41,714 nt of DNA from Bacteroidales bacterium (GCA_029938715.1 JAOZUK010000024.1:1-41714), one strand, 5' to 3'; numbered from the stretch's first letter, positions 8,300-18,223 are shown. Translations and numbers: made by a program. Notes: generated by a model not told the origin, from the sequence alone.

Positions 8300-11131
8300 G
8301 TGAAAAAGGAACAACAAAAGATAGAGGTCCTTGGTGCCCGTGAGCATAATCTGAAAAACATTGATGTTTCCATTCCGCGGAACAAACTCACAGTGATCAC
8401 CGGTTTAAGTGGTAGTGGTAAATCATCCCTGGCTTTTGATACCATCTATGCAGAGGGACAGCGAAGATACATTGAGACCCTCAATGCATATGCCAGGCAA
8501 TTCCTGGGAAACATGGAGCGCCCCGACGTGGATAAGATCACCGGATTAAGCCCTGTTATTTCTATTGAGCAGAAATCCACCAACAAGAATCCCAGATCTA
8601 CAGTGGGTACGATTACAGAGATTTATGATTTCCTAAGGCTCTTATATGCCCGGGCATCTGAGGCCTACTCCTATGTGACCGGTGAGAAGATGGTGAAATA
8701 TACCGAGGACCACATCCTGGAAATCATTCTGGAGAATTTTGCTGAGAAAAAAATTTATGTATTGGCTCCTGTGGTGAGAGGAAGAAAAGGACATTACCGA
8801 GAGCTCTTCGAGCAAATCAGGCGCAATGGATATATCTATGTTCGCATCGATGGTGAAATTGAAGAGGTGGTGCCCGGAATGCGTGTCGACCGGTATAAGA
8901 ATCATGATATTCAAGTGGTTATTGATCGGTTATCGGCCAGGGTAAAGGACCGGGAGAGGCTGAAAAAATCGGTCTCGACTGCCATGAAGCAGGGGAAAGG
9001 AGTGACTATGATTCTGGAGAAGGATGGCAATGAACCTCGCTTTTTCTCCAGTCAACTGATGTGCCCTACATCAGGGATTTCTTATAATGAACCTGCTCCA
9101 CACAGCTTTTCATTTAACTCACCCCAGGGGGCCTGTCCTCATTGCAATGGTCTGGGTACAATCAATGATGTGGATGTAAGTAAGATCATTCCGGACGATA
9201 CCAAAAGCATACGTAAAGGTGCGTTGCAGCCGGTGGGTATCTACCGTAATGCGCTGATATTCTGGCAGCTGGAGGCGATTTGTAAACGATATAGCTTTAC
9301 AATGGACACCCCGGTAAAGGATATTCCGGAGCAAGGCATGCATTGTATCCTGTTTGGTTCGGATGAGCCACTGAAGCTTCAGAACACCCCCCTGGGTTCC
9401 ACTTCTAATTACCTGCTTAGTTTCGAAGGGATCATCAATAACCTCCAAAACAACTCATCAGATACCAACGGACGCAATGGGAAACAGCCCCCCCGTCAGT
9501 TTATCAGGAAGGTAACCTGCCCTCACTGTAACGGAAAGCGTCTTAAATCTGAAATGCTCTATTTCCGTATCAACCAGAAGAGTATCGCAGAGCTTTCAGC
9601 AATGGATATGGGGCAGCTGGCAAAATGGTTTAAAAACATTGAGGCCAAACTAAGCGACAGACAGAACATCATTGCCCGGGATATTCTTAAGGAGATCAGA
9701 AACAGGCTTGGGTTCTTACTTGATGTGGGATTGAATTACCTTTCACTGGAACGGAGTGCCCGTTCCCTTTCGGGTGGTGAAAGTCAGCGCATCCGACTGG
9801 CCACGCAGATTGGTTCAAGACTGGTGAATGTACTTTATATCCTGGATGAGCCCAGTATTGGTCTTCATCAGAGAGATAACCGGAAATTGATTGCTTCCCT
9901 GCAGAGTTTGCGTGATCAGGGCAATACGGTTATTGTGGTTGAACACGACAGGGATATGATCCTTTCGGCCGATCACATCATTGACCTGGGCCCAGGTGCA
10001 GGCAGATTGGGTGGAAATCTCGTAGCAGAAGGTTCGCCCGGTCAGATATTAAAGGGTAATTCACTCACAGCCGCCTACCTGAACCAGACAAAGGAGATCA
10101 GGACTCCGGAGAAGAGGAGGCCCGGGAATGGAAAGCAGCTCGTGCTAAAGGGAGCTACCGGAAATAACCTGAAGGGTGTGGATGGGGTTTTCCCCCTGGG
10201 AATGTTTATCTGCATAACAGGAGTGAGTGGTAGCGGAAAGTCGAGTCTGATCAATGAAACCCTTCATCCCATATTAAGTCAGAGGCTATACAGGTCCGGT
10301 AAATCTCCGCTTCCTTATGCCTCCGTTGAGGGGCTCGAGCATATAGATAAGGTGATTGAAGTGGACCAATCTCCGCTGGGGAGAACACCAAGGTCCAATC
10401 CAGTGACCTATACCGGAGTGTTCAGTGATATCAGGAAGTTATTTGAGCAAACCCCCGATGCAAAGATCAGGGGATACAAGGCAAGCCGGTTTTCATTTAA
10501 TGTAAAAGGGGGTAGATGTGAGAGCTGTGGAGGGGCAGGTCTGCAAACCATTGAAATGAATTTTCTGCCAGATGTTTATGTGAAGTGTAAAACCTGTAAC
10601 GGGAAGCGATATAACCGGGAGACACTGGAAGTCACGTTTAAGAGCAGCAATATCAACGATGTATTGAAGATGACCATTAACGAAGCTGTGGAGTTCTTTT
10701 CCAGTGTTCCGTCCATATCCCGAAAACTGAAAACACTCCAGGATGTGGGACTGGGGTACATACGCCTTGGGCAACCATCAACCACACTGTCAGGAGGCGA
10801 ATCACAACGTGTGAAGCTATCTGCCGAACTGGCCAAGAAGGATACCGGCAAAACACTCTACATTCTCGATGAACCCACCACTGGACTCCATTTTGAAGAT
10901 GTGAGGGTTCTACTGGATGTTATTGCAAAGCTGGTGAACCGTGGGAATAGTGTAATTATGATCGAACACAACCTGGATGTAATAAAGGTAGCGGATCACA
11001 TCATTGACCTGGGTAAGGATGGAGGCAGTAAAGGTGGCTCGATTATGACCACAGGTACACCGGAGGATGTGGCCTGTGCTGCCCATAGCTATACAGGGAA
11101 ATTCCTGAAGGCAGAACTTTCTTTAGACTAA
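8300..11131 (+). CDS. uvrA: Excinuclease ABC subunit A
   Basis: 943 aa, full length. This is the damage-recognition ATPase of nucleotide-excision repair, acting with UvrB and UvrC in the cytoplasm. Two ABC halves are evident: Walker [10 protein letters not shown] near residue 35 and GVSGSGKSS near 640, each with a LSGGESQR signature and Walker B (YILDEP). The zinc module of the second half has CESCGGAG...CKTCNGKR. In the first half CPHCNGLG and CPHCNGKR are present, but the motif equivalent to the first CxxC of E. coli UvrA reads CPTS, losing one Cys. The start is GTG at 8300; no better in-frame ATG precedes the conserved [15 protein letters not shown] segment. Confidence 0.97.
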   Translation: MKKEQQKIEVLGAREHNLKNIDVSIPRNKLTVITGLSGSGKSSLAFDTIYAEGQRRYIETLNAYARQFLGNMERPDVDKITGLSPVISIEQKSTNKNPRSTVGTITEIYDFLRLLYARASEAYSYVTGEKMVKYTEDHILEIILENFAEKKIYVLAPVVRGRKGHYRELFEQIRRNGYIYVRIDGEIEEVVPGMRVDRYKNHDIQVVIDRLSARVKDRERLKKSVSTAMKQGKGVTMILEKDGNEPRFFSSQLMCPTSGISYNEPAPHSFSFNSPQGACPHCNGLGTINDVDVSKIIPDDTKSIRKGALQPVGIYRNALIFWQLEAICKRYSFTMDTPVKDIPEQGMHCILFGSDEPLKLQNTPLGSTSNYLLSFEGIINNLQNNSSDTNGRNGKQPPRQFIRKVTCPHCNGKRLKSEMLYFRINQKSIAELSAMDMGQLAKWFKNIEAKLSDRQNIIARDILKEIRNRLGFLLDVGLNYLSLERSARSLSGGESQRIRLATQIGSRLVNVLYILDEPSIGLHQRDNRKLIASLQSLRDQGNTVIVVEHDRDMILSADHIIDLGPGAGRLGGNLVAEGSPGQILKGNSLTAAYLNQTKEIRTPEKRRPGNGKQLVLKGATGNNLKGVDGVFPLGMFICITGVSGSGKSSLINETLHPILSQRLYRSGKSPLPYASVEGLEHIDKVIEVDQSPLGRTPRSNPVTYTGVFSDIRKLFEQTPDAKIRGYKASRFSFNVKGGRCESCGGAGLQTIEMNFLPDVYVKCKTCNGKRYNRETLEVTFKSSNINDVLKMTINEAVEFFSSVPSISRKLKTLQDVGLGYIRLGQPSTTLSGGESQRVKLSAELAKKDTGKTLYILDEPTTGLHFEDVRVLLDVIAKLVNRGNSVIMIEHNLDVIKVADHIIDLGKDGGSKGGSIMTTGTPEDVACAAHSYTGKFLKAELSLD

Positions 11132-11156
11132 ATTGATTATATTAGGTTAAAATAGA

Positions 11157-11876
11157 ATGAATTATATGAGCGCAAGTGAAGATAAGATAAAAAGGGCATT
11201 CAAGCAGAAAACATGGAATGAGATAAAGGCTTCCGATTCCTGGCAGATTTTTAAGGTGATGGCCGAATTTGTGGAAGGTTTCGAAAAGATGGCTTCTATC
11301 GGTCCGTGTGTTTCGGTTTTTGGTTCTGCCAGAACCGAACCCGATAATGTATATTACAAACTGGCAGAGGAGATTGCTTTTAAGCTTACGCAGAATGGCT
11401 ATGGTGTGATTACCGGGGGAGGTCCGGGGATTATGGAGGCAGCCAATAAAGGAGCACAGCGGGGTGACGGAATCAGCGCAGGACTCAATATACAATTGCC
11501 ATTTGAACAGAGTTCAAATCCCTACATTGATGTAGATAAGCTGATCACTTTCAAACATTTCTTTGTACGTAAGGTGATGTTTCAGAAGTATTCCCAGGGA
11601 TTTATTGTATTGCCTGGAGGATTTGGGACATTCGATGAATTTTTTGAATCTGCAACTCTGATTCAGACAGGAAAGATTGGCAGATTTCCAATTGTTCTGG
11701 TTGGCAGAGATTTTTGGAAAGGGCTTGTGGAATGGATTAATGAGGTGGTTCAACAGGAGCAAAAGAACATCAGCCCTGAAGATATGGACATGTTTAAAAT
11801 TGTGGATACGGCCGATGAGGCTGTTGAGGTGATTAATGAGTTTTACTCCAAGTATTTGTTAAGCCCGAATTTCTAA
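11157..11876 (+). CDS. LOG family protein (nucleotide 5'-monophosphate phosphoribohydrolase)
   Basis: 239 aa. The Rossmann-like LOG/TIGR00730 fold is identified by GGGPGIMEAANKGA (about residues 87-100) and PGGFGTFDE (153-161), the substrate-binding and catalytic signature. Family members hydrolyse the N-glycosidic bond of nucleoside monophosphates such as AMP or cytokinin ribotides. Many bacterial members have housekeeping nucleotide roles, so no cytokinin role is implied here. A second ATG three codons in (MSAS) is an equally plausible start. It lies 25 bp after uvrA on the same strand and may share its transcript. Confidence 0.9.
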   Translation: MNYMSASEDKIKRAFKQKTWNEIKASDSWQIFKVMAEFVEGFEKMASIGPCVSVFGSARTEPDNVYYKLAEEIAFKLTQNGYGVITGGGPGIMEAANKGAQRGDGISAGLNIQLPFEQSSNPYIDVDKLITFKHFFVRKVMFQKYSQGFIVLPGGFGTFDEFFESATLIQTGKIGRFPIVLVGRDFWKGLVEWINEVVQQEQKNISPEDMDMFKIVDTADEAVEVINEFYSKYLLSPNF

Positions 11877-11924
11877 ACTTTCAGACCGTGCAAGTGTTAG
11901 TAATTCAGGAGCTTTTGTATAGAA

Positions 11925-11932
11925 TAATTTTG
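11925..11932 (+). promoter_or_regulatory. -7 promoter element (TAATTTTG) upstream of the 11963 gene
   Basis: This is a perfect TAnnTTTG match 31 bp before the start codon. A second, poorer match starts at 11933. No convincing -33 element is present. Confidence 0.35.
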
Positions 11933-11962
11933 TATTTTGTGTTAAATTATTAAGCTGTTTCA

Positions 11963-13276
11963 ATGATGAAGTATGTTATTAGTTGCCTTGTAATGATTAC
12001 GTTTTGTGTTGGGTTTACACTTAATGGGCAAAATGTGGAGATATCTATTGATCATCCAAACCAGGTAGATGCAGGTGAGGAATTTACCGTTTCGGTGACC
12101 ATCACCAAGGGGGGACTCACAGATTATTCGCGCTTTTCACAGGACCTGCCGCTTGGATTAACTGCCGTCAATGTGAGCTCACCAAATGCAGACTTCAGTT
12201 TCGATAACCAGCGAATCAGGATTATATGGCTTAAGCTGCCTGAAGGAGATGCGGTGACTGTTTCCTACAAAATCATAGTGGATGAAAGACTCAAAGGATC
12301 ATTTGTGTTGGGTGGTGTTTTTGCCTATGTGGTAGAAGATGAAAGGAAGTTTCTGAATTTTGATCAATCTGATGAGATCTCAATCATACCCAGCTCCACT
12401 CTTGATCCGGCTTTGATAGTAGATATTAAGAACTTTAAGGGCGGTAAAGCCATATCCCCGTTAACCAAAGCGCAAGAACCATATGCTATGGCGGTCAGAC
12501 AGCAACCTATCCTTCAGGCCTCAGGTGAATATTTGGTTAAGCTTATTGTAACTACTCCCCATGGAAGTAAATATCTAAAAATAGAGGAAACCATTCCCTC
12601 CGGATATCTTTTTGAAGAGGTGAACTCATACAATGGCATTGCTACACTTGCCCCATCTACCATAAAGTTTATCTGGATGACTCTTCCCGAGGATCCGGTA
12701 TTTGAGATAGCTTATAAACTGGTTCCCATAGACAGCCAGCCACAGGGAGAGATGACTCTGAAAGGACTTCTTACCCATACCATGGGCGACGAGAGTAAGA
12801 TTAGTCAAATAAAAGAGATTGATGTTGACTTTAATGACCTGGATATGGATGAAAGGACTTTCCTGCTGCAAACAGGTAAAGCTCCAAGTGATGCAGGCCG
12901 TACTGTCCAGACAGTGGTTCAGCAGAAAGCTCCCGAGCCGGTGGTGGAATCCAAGCCTGTAACCCAAACCGGTCCTGATACGTATATCCTAAACACAAGG
13001 GTGCTTGTAGCTGAACAGGGATTCTATTACAGGGTTCAGATCATTGCTGTAGAGACGGCTTTTGATGCACAGACCCAGTTCAGGAATGAAGGAGTTGACC
13101 GCGAGGTAATGGTTGAAGAGCAAGGTGGAATGTATAAATACACAGTTGGCTCCTTCAGGTCTTACAACGAAGCCAATGGATACAGGAACAGCATGGAGAG
13201 ACTTGCAACAGTGGAAGGAGCCTTTGTGGTTGCATACCGGGATGGCAGAAGGGTTCCCGTCCCCTTAACAAAATGA
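11963..13276 (+). CDS. Secreted protein with two Ig-like/DUF11-type repeats and a SPOR-like C-terminal domain
   Basis: 437 aa; not a family I can name. A signal peptide ends near residue 23 (TLNGQ). Two similar modules follow, about 24-145 and about 185-295. Each has a rising beta-sandwich pattern with an F/I-x-W-x-x-LPE strand, a YK strand and a final G-x-F/L-x-L-x-G strand. A linker rich in Pro, Val and Gln (about 310-345) leads to a C-terminal SPOR-like fold (about 355-430, FYYRVQIIAVETAFDA...YKYTVGSFRSYNEANGY). SPOR domains bind peptidoglycan lacking stem peptides. The protein at 18280 ends in a related domain. It is followed after 24 bp by an outer-membrane protein, perhaps as an operon. 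Confidence 0.8.
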   Translation: MMKYVISCLVMITFCVGFTLNGQNVEISIDHPNQVDAGEEFTVSVTITKGGLTDYSRFSQDLPLGLTAVNVSSPNADFSFDNQRIRIIWLKLPEGDAVTVSYKIIVDERLKGSFVLGGVFAYVVEDERKFLNFDQSDEISIIPSSTLDPALIVDIKNFKGGKAISPLTKAQEPYAMAVRQQPILQASGEYLVKLIVTTPHGSKYLKIEETIPSGYLFEEVNSYNGIATLAPSTIKFIWMTLPEDPVFEIAYKLVPIDSQPQGEMTLKGLLTHTMGDESKISQIKEIDVDFNDLDMDERTFLLQTGKAPSDAGRTVQTVVQQKAPEPVVESKPVTQTGPDTYILNTRVLVAEQGFYYRVQIIAVETAFDAQTQFRNEGVDREVMVEEQGGMYKYTVGSFRSYNEANGYRNSMERLATVEGAFVVAYRDGRRVPVPLTK

Positions 13277-13300
13277 GACCCTTAAACTTTTAATGCAGCC

Positions 13301-14656
13301 TTGCATCGGTCACGACCATACAGATTTTTTTTACTGGTAGCCATTCTGGTCCCAGCTCTTGTAAGTGGTCAGGAGACTGGTAGGGATTCATTGCCACAAC
13401 TCTTCGACACCATCGAACATGCGGTCTACAAACCGGTGATTTCACTTTCCTATGGAGTTTTGAATTTTCTTGGAGATGTACAGAACAGCCAAAAAACAGC
13501 CTCCATAGGGGATCAGGGTGTGATGATCGGTGTCTCTAGCTTCCTGGATCAGAAACACAATTTTGTGGCGAATTTTAATTATTTTCAGGGGCAGCTCAGC
13601 GCGAACTCATATTCATACTCGGACCTTAGCCGAAACCTGAATTTCAAAACCTCCTTATCCGCTGTAGGTTTCAATGTGGAGTACAGATTTGGTCATCTGT
13701 TCTCAGATCAGTCGCTGGTCAGGCCCTATCTTTCCCTGGGATTTGAAACCGTCATTTTCAGTCCCAAAGGGGACTTAAAGGATGCAAATGGAATGAACTA
13801 CTACTACTGGTCGGATGGCACCATAAGGGATGTGGAGGAGACAGGGGGTTCATCAAACCTATTGTACAGGGATTTCGAATATGAAAAAGACCTTCGGCTC
13901 AGGGAGAGTGAAGAGTTTGGCCTGGGTGGTTACAGCCAATGGGCACTCTCCATACCGGCCTCAGCAGGATTCCATTTTAGGATTGACGAACGGGCATTTT
14001 TCAGCCTGGGAGTATCCTATCACCATACACTAACCGATTTTATGGACAATGTGGCCTATGAAGGGACCAGCATCCAGGGAAAAAAGGGGTATGACAGCTA
14101 CCTCTTTACCCATCTTTCTGTTCATTTCGACCTTTTCTCCAGACCTGCCATTCGACAGGTGGATCTGCTTTACGCCGATGTGGATTTTGATCCCCTCTTT
14201 TTTGCTGATGAGGATGGTGATTTAGTTATGGATGTATTTGACCATTGCCCGGGAACCCCCACTGTAGCTGAGGTCGATTCCGTGGGATGTGCGATGGACA
14301 GTGACCTGGATGGAGTGGCTGATTACATGGATCAGGAACCGGAGACTAATCTAGGAGCATGGGTTGATGATGAGGGAGTTACTGTCACAGAGGAGGCATT
14401 CCTGAGCACCATGCAGCTTAGAAATTATGTCATGCCTCGCGAAGATGTGGATGCCTATATGACCCTTATCGTGAATAATTACAGGCTCGACTCGGCTTCA
14501 GAGATTCCTGATCGTTATAAACCGCTGGATACGAATGGGGACGGATACATCTCCTTTGAGGAGCTGTTGAAGACAATTGATCAGTATTTCGACTATCAAC
14601 TGGACCTGAATCTGGAAGAATTAAGGGAGGTAAATGAGTTTTTCTTCTCCCAATAG
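13301..14656 (+). CDS. Outer-membrane beta-barrel protein with thrombospondin-3-type and EF-hand calcium motifs
   Basis: 451 aa. The only usable in-frame start is TTG 13301: an in-frame stop lies at 13283, and the nearby ATG 13293 is out of frame. A signal peptide (LLVAILVPALVSGQ) is followed by a barrel-like domain to about residue 285, with alternating aromatic strands. A thrombospondin type 3-like segment comes next (DEDGDLVMDVFDHCPGTP, then DSDLDGVADYMDQEP), the linker often found before OmpA domains. Instead of OmpA, the C-terminus has an EF-hand, DTNGDGYISFEE, followed by a charged helical region. Calcium binding is inferred from the loop residues. It is probably cotranscribed with the SPOR-like gene upstream. 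The function is unknown. Confidence 0.78.
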   Translation: MHRSRPYRFFLLVAILVPALVSGQETGRDSLPQLFDTIEHAVYKPVISLSYGVLNFLGDVQNSQKTASIGDQGVMIGVSSFLDQKHNFVANFNYFQGQLSANSYSYSDLSRNLNFKTSLSAVGFNVEYRFGHLFSDQSLVRPYLSLGFETVIFSPKGDLKDANGMNYYYWSDGTIRDVEETGGSSNLLYRDFEYEKDLRLRESEEFGLGGYSQWALSIPASAGFHFRIDERAFFSLGVSYHHTLTDFMDNVAYEGTSIQGKKGYDSYLFTHLSVHFDLFSRPAIRQVDLLYADVDFDPLFFADEDGDLVMDVFDHCPGTPTVAEVDSVGCAMDSDLDGVADYMDQEPETNLGAWVDDEGVTVTEEAFLSTMQLRNYVMPREDVDAYMTLIVNNYRLDSASEIPDRYKPLDTNGDGYISFEELLKTIDQYFDYQLDLNLEELREVNEFFFSQ

Positions 14657-14682
14657 TAGTACTCAGTACTCAGTGGGTAGTT

Positions 14683-15135
14683 CTATTTGATTTTATGAAG
14701 TCTATCTAGCTGGCGCTGCGCATCTTTTCGCTTAATGGTCTCTCTCTTATCATACTCCTTCTTACCCCTGGCAAGGCCAATTTCCAGTTTGGCATAACCC
14801 GAACCGGAAATGAAAATTCGGAGAGCTGCAATGGTAAGGCCACTTTCACGGGTTTTGCGCTTAAGCTTTTTTAACTCATGTTGAGTCATAAGTAGTTTAC
14901 GGTCCCTGCCAGGCTCATGTTTGTTAAAGCTTCCCCAGGCATAATCTGAGATCTGCATACCCTTCACATAGAGTTCCTTACCTTCAAAAAGGCAGTATGC
15001 TTCCACCAGGCTCACCTTCCCCAAACGAATGGATTTAATTTCCGTTCCCAGTAATTGAAGTCCGGCCACATATTTTTCCAGGATCTCATAATCATGGAAA
15101 GCCTTTTTATTCCTTATGTTGATTTTGTAAGACAT
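14683..15135 (-). CDS. smpB: SsrA-binding protein SmpB
   Basis: 150 aa. SmpB binds tmRNA and delivers it to stalled ribosomes for trans-translation. The conserved beta-barrel core is clear: KKAFHDYEILEKYVAGLQLLGTEIKSIR, then VKGMQISDYAWGSFNKHEPGRDRKLL. The C-terminal tail is basic (RGKKEYDKRETIKRKDAQRQLDRL), as needed in the decoding centre. It is divergent from the MiaA-like gene; the two starts are 74 bp apart. A TACCTTTG element on the minus strand at 15158-15151 gives a short leader. No tmRNA gene is seen in this window. Confidence 0.96.
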   Translation of the reverse strand: MSYKINIRNKKAFHDYEILEKYVAGLQLLGTEIKSIRLGKVSLVEAYCLFEGKELYVKGMQISDYAWGSFNKHEPGRDRKLLMTQHELKKLKRKTRESGLTIAALRIFISGSGYAKLEIGLARGKKEYDKRETIKRKDAQRQLDRLHKIK

Positions 15136-15150
15136 GTTTTAATGCGTGTT

Positions 15151-15158
15151 CAAAGGTA
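15151..15158 (-). promoter_or_regulatory. -7 promoter element (TACCTTTG) for smpB
   Basis: This is a perfect TAnnTTTG match on the minus strand, 16 bp upstream of the smpB ATG. No clear -33 TTTG is present. Confidence 0.4.
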
Positions 15159-15197
15159 TAAAAAACAGCTTGTGTTTAATAATTTCAAATCTAAAGG

Positions 15198-15205
15198 TAT
15201 ATTTG
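15198..15205 (+). promoter_or_regulatory. -7 promoter element (TATATTTG) for the MiaA-like gene
   Basis: This is a perfect TAnnTTTG match ending only 5 bp before the ATG at 15210. Used normally, it would start transcription at or next to the initiation codon, giving a leaderless mRNA. Confidence 0.35.
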
Positions 15206-15209
15206 ATTC

Positions 15210-16151
15210 ATGAAGAAGAACCGGTTCGACCTGATTACGATCCTGGGACATACTGCAGCCGGGAAAACAGCATTTGCTGCAAATCTGGCCCATCGTTTGG
15301 GTGGTGAAATAATAAGTGCCGATTCCAGGCAGGTATATCGTGGAATGGATATTGGGACAGGGAAGGATTATAAAGACTATATGGTTGAGGATACCCGAAT
15401 TCCTGTTCATCTGATTGATTTGATGGAAGCTGGTTATGAGTACAATGTATACCTCTTTAAACACGACTTTACAGGGGCATTCACAGATATTTCTGACCGG
15501 GATCTGATCCCCATTCTCTGTGGCGGAACCGGACTCTACATAGACTCGGTTCTACGAAATTATAAAATGATAAATGTGCCTGTAAATGAGGTTCTAAGAT
15601 CTGAGCTGGAGGCTAAGAGTTATGAGGAGTTGAAGGGAATACTAAGGTTGTACGGACCACTGCACAATGTGACAGATACTGTGAACCGAAAACGCATGAT
15701 TCGTGCCATAGAGATAGGTATGTACCAGGCCACTCATATCGACAGTAATGAAAAAGAGAGGGAACTGAACTCCATAGTACTGGGAATCAGATTTGAACGG
15801 ACCATCAGAAGAAAAAGGATTACAGATCGCCTTATGAACCGGTTAGAAAACGGAATGGTTGAGGAAGTGGAAAGTCTGATGAAAGCGGGAGTCTCGGCAG
15901 AGAAAATGGAGTACTATGGCCTTGAATACCGATGGATCAGCAAATATATCCTTAAGGAGCTTACTTATGATGAGATGTTAAGTAAACTAAATACGGCCAT
16001 CCACCAGTTTGCCAAGCGCCAGATGACTTATTTCAGAGGGATGGAGCGCAAGGGTACGTCCATCCACTGGATTGAGGGTCAGCTTCCCATGGAGGATAAG
16101 ATTGTAGCAGCCATGGAAATCATCAACCAATATCACTCCCCCAGAACTTAG
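15210..16151 (+). CDS. miaA: tRNA dimethylallyltransferase (MiaA), divergent Bacteroidota-type paralogue
   Basis: 313 aa. MiaA adds a dimethylallyl group to A37 of UNN-decoding tRNAs. The P-loop is GHTAAGKT (13-20) in place of the usual GPTASGKT. It is followed by GGEIISADSRQVYRGMDIGTGKDYKDY, CGGTGLYIDSVL, and near the C-terminus QFAKRQMTYFRGM, all recognisable MiaA motifs. Departures include YGLEYRW where canonical enzymes have an IGYKE-like segment, and MDIGTGK rather than MDIGTAK. Bacteroidota genomes commonly carry two miaA genes, and this resembles the more divergent kind. The reaction and substrate tRNA are therefore likely but not certain. It ends 1 bp before the convergent gene at 16153. 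Confidence 0.87.
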   Translation: MKKNRFDLITILGHTAAGKTAFAANLAHRLGGEIISADSRQVYRGMDIGTGKDYKDYMVEDTRIPVHLIDLMEAGYEYNVYLFKHDFTGAFTDISDRDLIPILCGGTGLYIDSVLRNYKMINVPVNEVLRSELEAKSYEELKGILRLYGPLHNVTDTVNRKRMIRAIEIGMYQATHIDSNEKERELNSIVLGIRFERTIRRKRITDRLMNRLENGMVEEVESLMKAGVSAEKMEYYGLEYRWISKYILKELTYDEMLSKLNTAIHQFAKRQMTYFRGMERKGTSIHWIEGQLPMEDKIVAAMEIINQYHSPRT

Positions 16152-16152
16152 G

Positions 16153-16560
16153 TTATTTAAATTGCCAGGGCATATCGAGAATGAACCAAACCAGTCCCAG
16201 TGAAATCAGAATATTTAGTGCTGTTACCACATAATTGTATGTGACACGCCAGTTGGATATTCTCCTTCGGATCATAATTCCAATATTAGGGATAAAAAAT
16301 GCCAGCACGCTGAATACTGTAAGCAGGTTAAGTATCCGCTCCTCGTCCACATCTTCTGATGGATCGGTGGTCGCTGAAAAGAAGAGGATCAAATAGGCCA
16401 TGAGTAGGAAGCAGGCCAGGTAAATCAGGTAACTGGCTTTAAGAAAGATAGTGGACATGGGACGTTTTCGGTGGATCCGAAATGGTTTCAAAATAATAAT
16501 CGCAATGATATAAATCAGAAGAAACGCCGCAATAAATATGAAATGAAGCAAAAAATTCAT
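16153..16560 (-). CDS. Small integral membrane protein of unknown function
   Basis: 135 aa, not recognised. Four hydrophobic segments are visible, at about residues 3-24, 41-64, 82-102 and 112-130. Basic loops (KPFRIHRKRP and RRRISNWR) alternate with an acidic one (DPSEDVDEE), giving a plausible topology. No catalytic motif is seen. It is convergent with the MiaA-like gene and lies 61 bp downstream of recA on the same strand, so it may be read through from the bcp-recA transcript. Confidence 0.75.
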   Translation of the reverse strand: MNFLLHFIFIAAFLLIYIIAIIILKPFRIHRKRPMSTIFLKASYLIYLACFLLMAYLILFFSATTDPSEDVDEERILNLLTVFSVLAFFIPNIGIMIRRRISNWRVTYNYVVTALNILISLGLVWFILDMPWQFK

Positions 16561-16621
16561 GCTTGCTACAATCTTGGAGGTTCATCCCCAAGATACAAAA
16601 AATGAATTATATGCAGGGATT

Positions 16622-17641
16622 CTATTTTTCAGTTCCCAGTAGGGCAGCTTTAATTTTGGCTTCTATCTCTTCAGATAGCTCAGGATTATCCCTGAGCAGG
16701 TTCTTAACAGCATCCCTGCCCTGTCCTAATCTTGTTTCTCCATAACTGAACCATGAGCCACTCTTTTTCATGATATCCATCTCCACGCCAAGGTCTATTA
16801 ACTCTCCTGCTTTGGAGATGCCTTCTCCATATATTATGTCAAACTCAGTCTTACGGAAAGGTGGAGCCAGTTTATTCTTTACCACTTTTACCCGGGTACG
16901 GTTACCCTGAATTACGTCACCATCCTTGATCTGACCTATCCTTCTGATATCGACGCGAACCGATGCATAGAACTTCAAGGCATTTCCACCTGTAGTGGTC
17001 TCAGGATTGCCAAACATCACACCAATTTTTTCGCGAAGCTGATTGATGAAAAAGCAGGTGGTATTGGTCCTGTTAATATTAGCGGTAAGCTTTCTGAGAG
17101 CCTGGGACATCAACCTTGCCTGCAATCCCATTTTGGAATCACCCATTTCTCCTTCTATCTCAGCTCTGGGTGTAAGTGCCGCTACAGAGTCAATGACAAC
17201 TATATCAATGGCTCCTGACCTGATGAGGTGGTCGGCAATTTCCAGCGCCTGTTCACCATTGTCCGGCTGAGAAACATATAGGTTTTCAATATCCACTCCC
17301 AGGTTCTTGGCATAAAACCGGTCAAAAGCATGCTCAGCATCAATAAATGCTGCGATCCCTCCGCTTTTCTGGGCTTCGGCGATCGCGTGGATAGCCAGGG
17401 TGGTTTTACCTGAAGACTCAGGCCCGTAGACTTCAATGACCCTGCCTCTGGGGTAACCTCCCACTCCCAATGCCACATCAAGTCCTATTGATCCTGAGGG
17501 TATTACGGGCACATCCTCAATGGCAACATCTCCCATTTTCATAATGGTTCCCTTGCCATACCCTTTTTCTATCTTGTCCAGTGTAAGTTGAAGAGCTTTC
17601 AATTTTTCCTGTTTGTTGCTATTGGTATCTCCTTTACTCAT
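16622..17641 (-). CDS. recA: Recombinase RecA
   Basis: 339 aa, full length. RecA is the ATP-dependent strand-exchange protein and LexA coprotease activator. Walker A is GPESSGKTT from residue 73, Walker B is [12 protein letters not shown], and loop regions 1 and 2 ([51 protein letters not shown]) are intact. It lies 13 bp downstream of bcp on the same strand, an arrangement I recall as common in Bacteroidota, suggesting a bcp-recA operon. No SOS-box-like operator was recognised. Confidence 0.98.
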   Translation of the reverse strand: MSKGDTNSNKQEKLKALQLTLDKIEKGYGKGTIMKMGDVAIEDVPVIPSGSIGLDVALGVGGYPRGRVIEVYGPESSGKTTLAIHAIAEAQKSGGIAAFIDAEHAFDRFYAKNLGVDIENLYVSQPDNGEQALEIADHLIRSGAIDIVVIDSVAALTPRAEIEGEMGDSKMGLQARLMSQALRKLTANINRTNTTCFFINQLREKIGVMFGNPETTTGGNALKFYASVRVDIRRIGQIKDGDVIQGNRTRVKVVKNKLAPPFRKTEFDIIYGEGISKAGELIDLGVEMDIMKKSGSWFSYGETRLGQGRDAVKNLLRDNPELSEEIEAKIKAALLGTEK

Positions 17642-17654
17642 ATTACTTTAATGA

Positions 17655-18119
17655 TTAATGTGATAATTCAGTAAATATCTGCCTGCTGTGTTCTTTTGTT
17701 TTTACTTTTTCAATAATCTTTTCAACATACCCACTTTCATCGATAATGTATGTTTTTCGGAGAACCCCCATGTAAGTTTTACCATACAACTTTTTTTCAC
17801 CCCAAGCACCATAATCCTGTAACACTTTTTTATCCATGTCAGAGATCAGCCTGAAAGGCAAGTTGTATTTGGATATAAATTTTTTATGAGATTTTTCACT
17901 GTCAGCACTTACTCCAATGACCTCAAATCCCTTCTCAATAAACTGTGAATAGTTGTCCCTCAGGTCACATGCCTCAGCAGTACAACCGGGAGTGTTGTCC
18001 TTTGGATAAAAGTAGAGTACGATTTTCTTACCTCTGTATTCTTCAAGGGTGATAACTTCACCACTCTGGTCCACTGCCTTAATGGCGGGTGCCAGGTCTC
18101 CTTCTTTCAATTCCGGCAT
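17655..18119 (-). CDS. bcp: Thioredoxin-dependent thiol peroxidase (Bcp/PrxQ)
   Basis: 154 aa. This atypical 2-Cys peroxiredoxin reduces hydroperoxides with thioredoxin as donor. The peroxidatic Cys is C46 in DNTPGCTAEACDLRDNY, and a resolving Cys is present at C51, the PrxQ arrangement. FYPKDNTPGC and VIGVSADSEKSHKKFISKYNLPFRLISD are typical. It is the first gene of the probable bcp-recA unit. The 160-bp region before it is shared with the divergent gene at 18280. Confidence 0.96.
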   Translation of the reverse strand: MPELKEGDLAPAIKAVDQSGEVITLEEYRGKKIVLYFYPKDNTPGCTAEACDLRDNYSQFIEKGFEVIGVSADSEKSHKKFISKYNLPFRLISDMDKKVLQDYGAWGEKKLYGKTYMGVLRKTYIIDESGYVEKIIEKVKTKEHSRQIFTELSH

Positions 18120-18223
18120 AGCAATTTAATTTTATAAATGTACAAAGTTTGACTTAAATGAGCAGTCTTGGGACAGCCCTGTTTATTAACAATTGGGCAG
18201 ATCAGATTGCTTTGGATTATTAT

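Noticed and set aside
10751-10775. GLGYIRL in UvrA resembles the peptide encoded by the tandem repeats
   Set aside because: [19 protein letters not shown] is a conserved UvrA motif. The resemblance is chance and the DNA differs.
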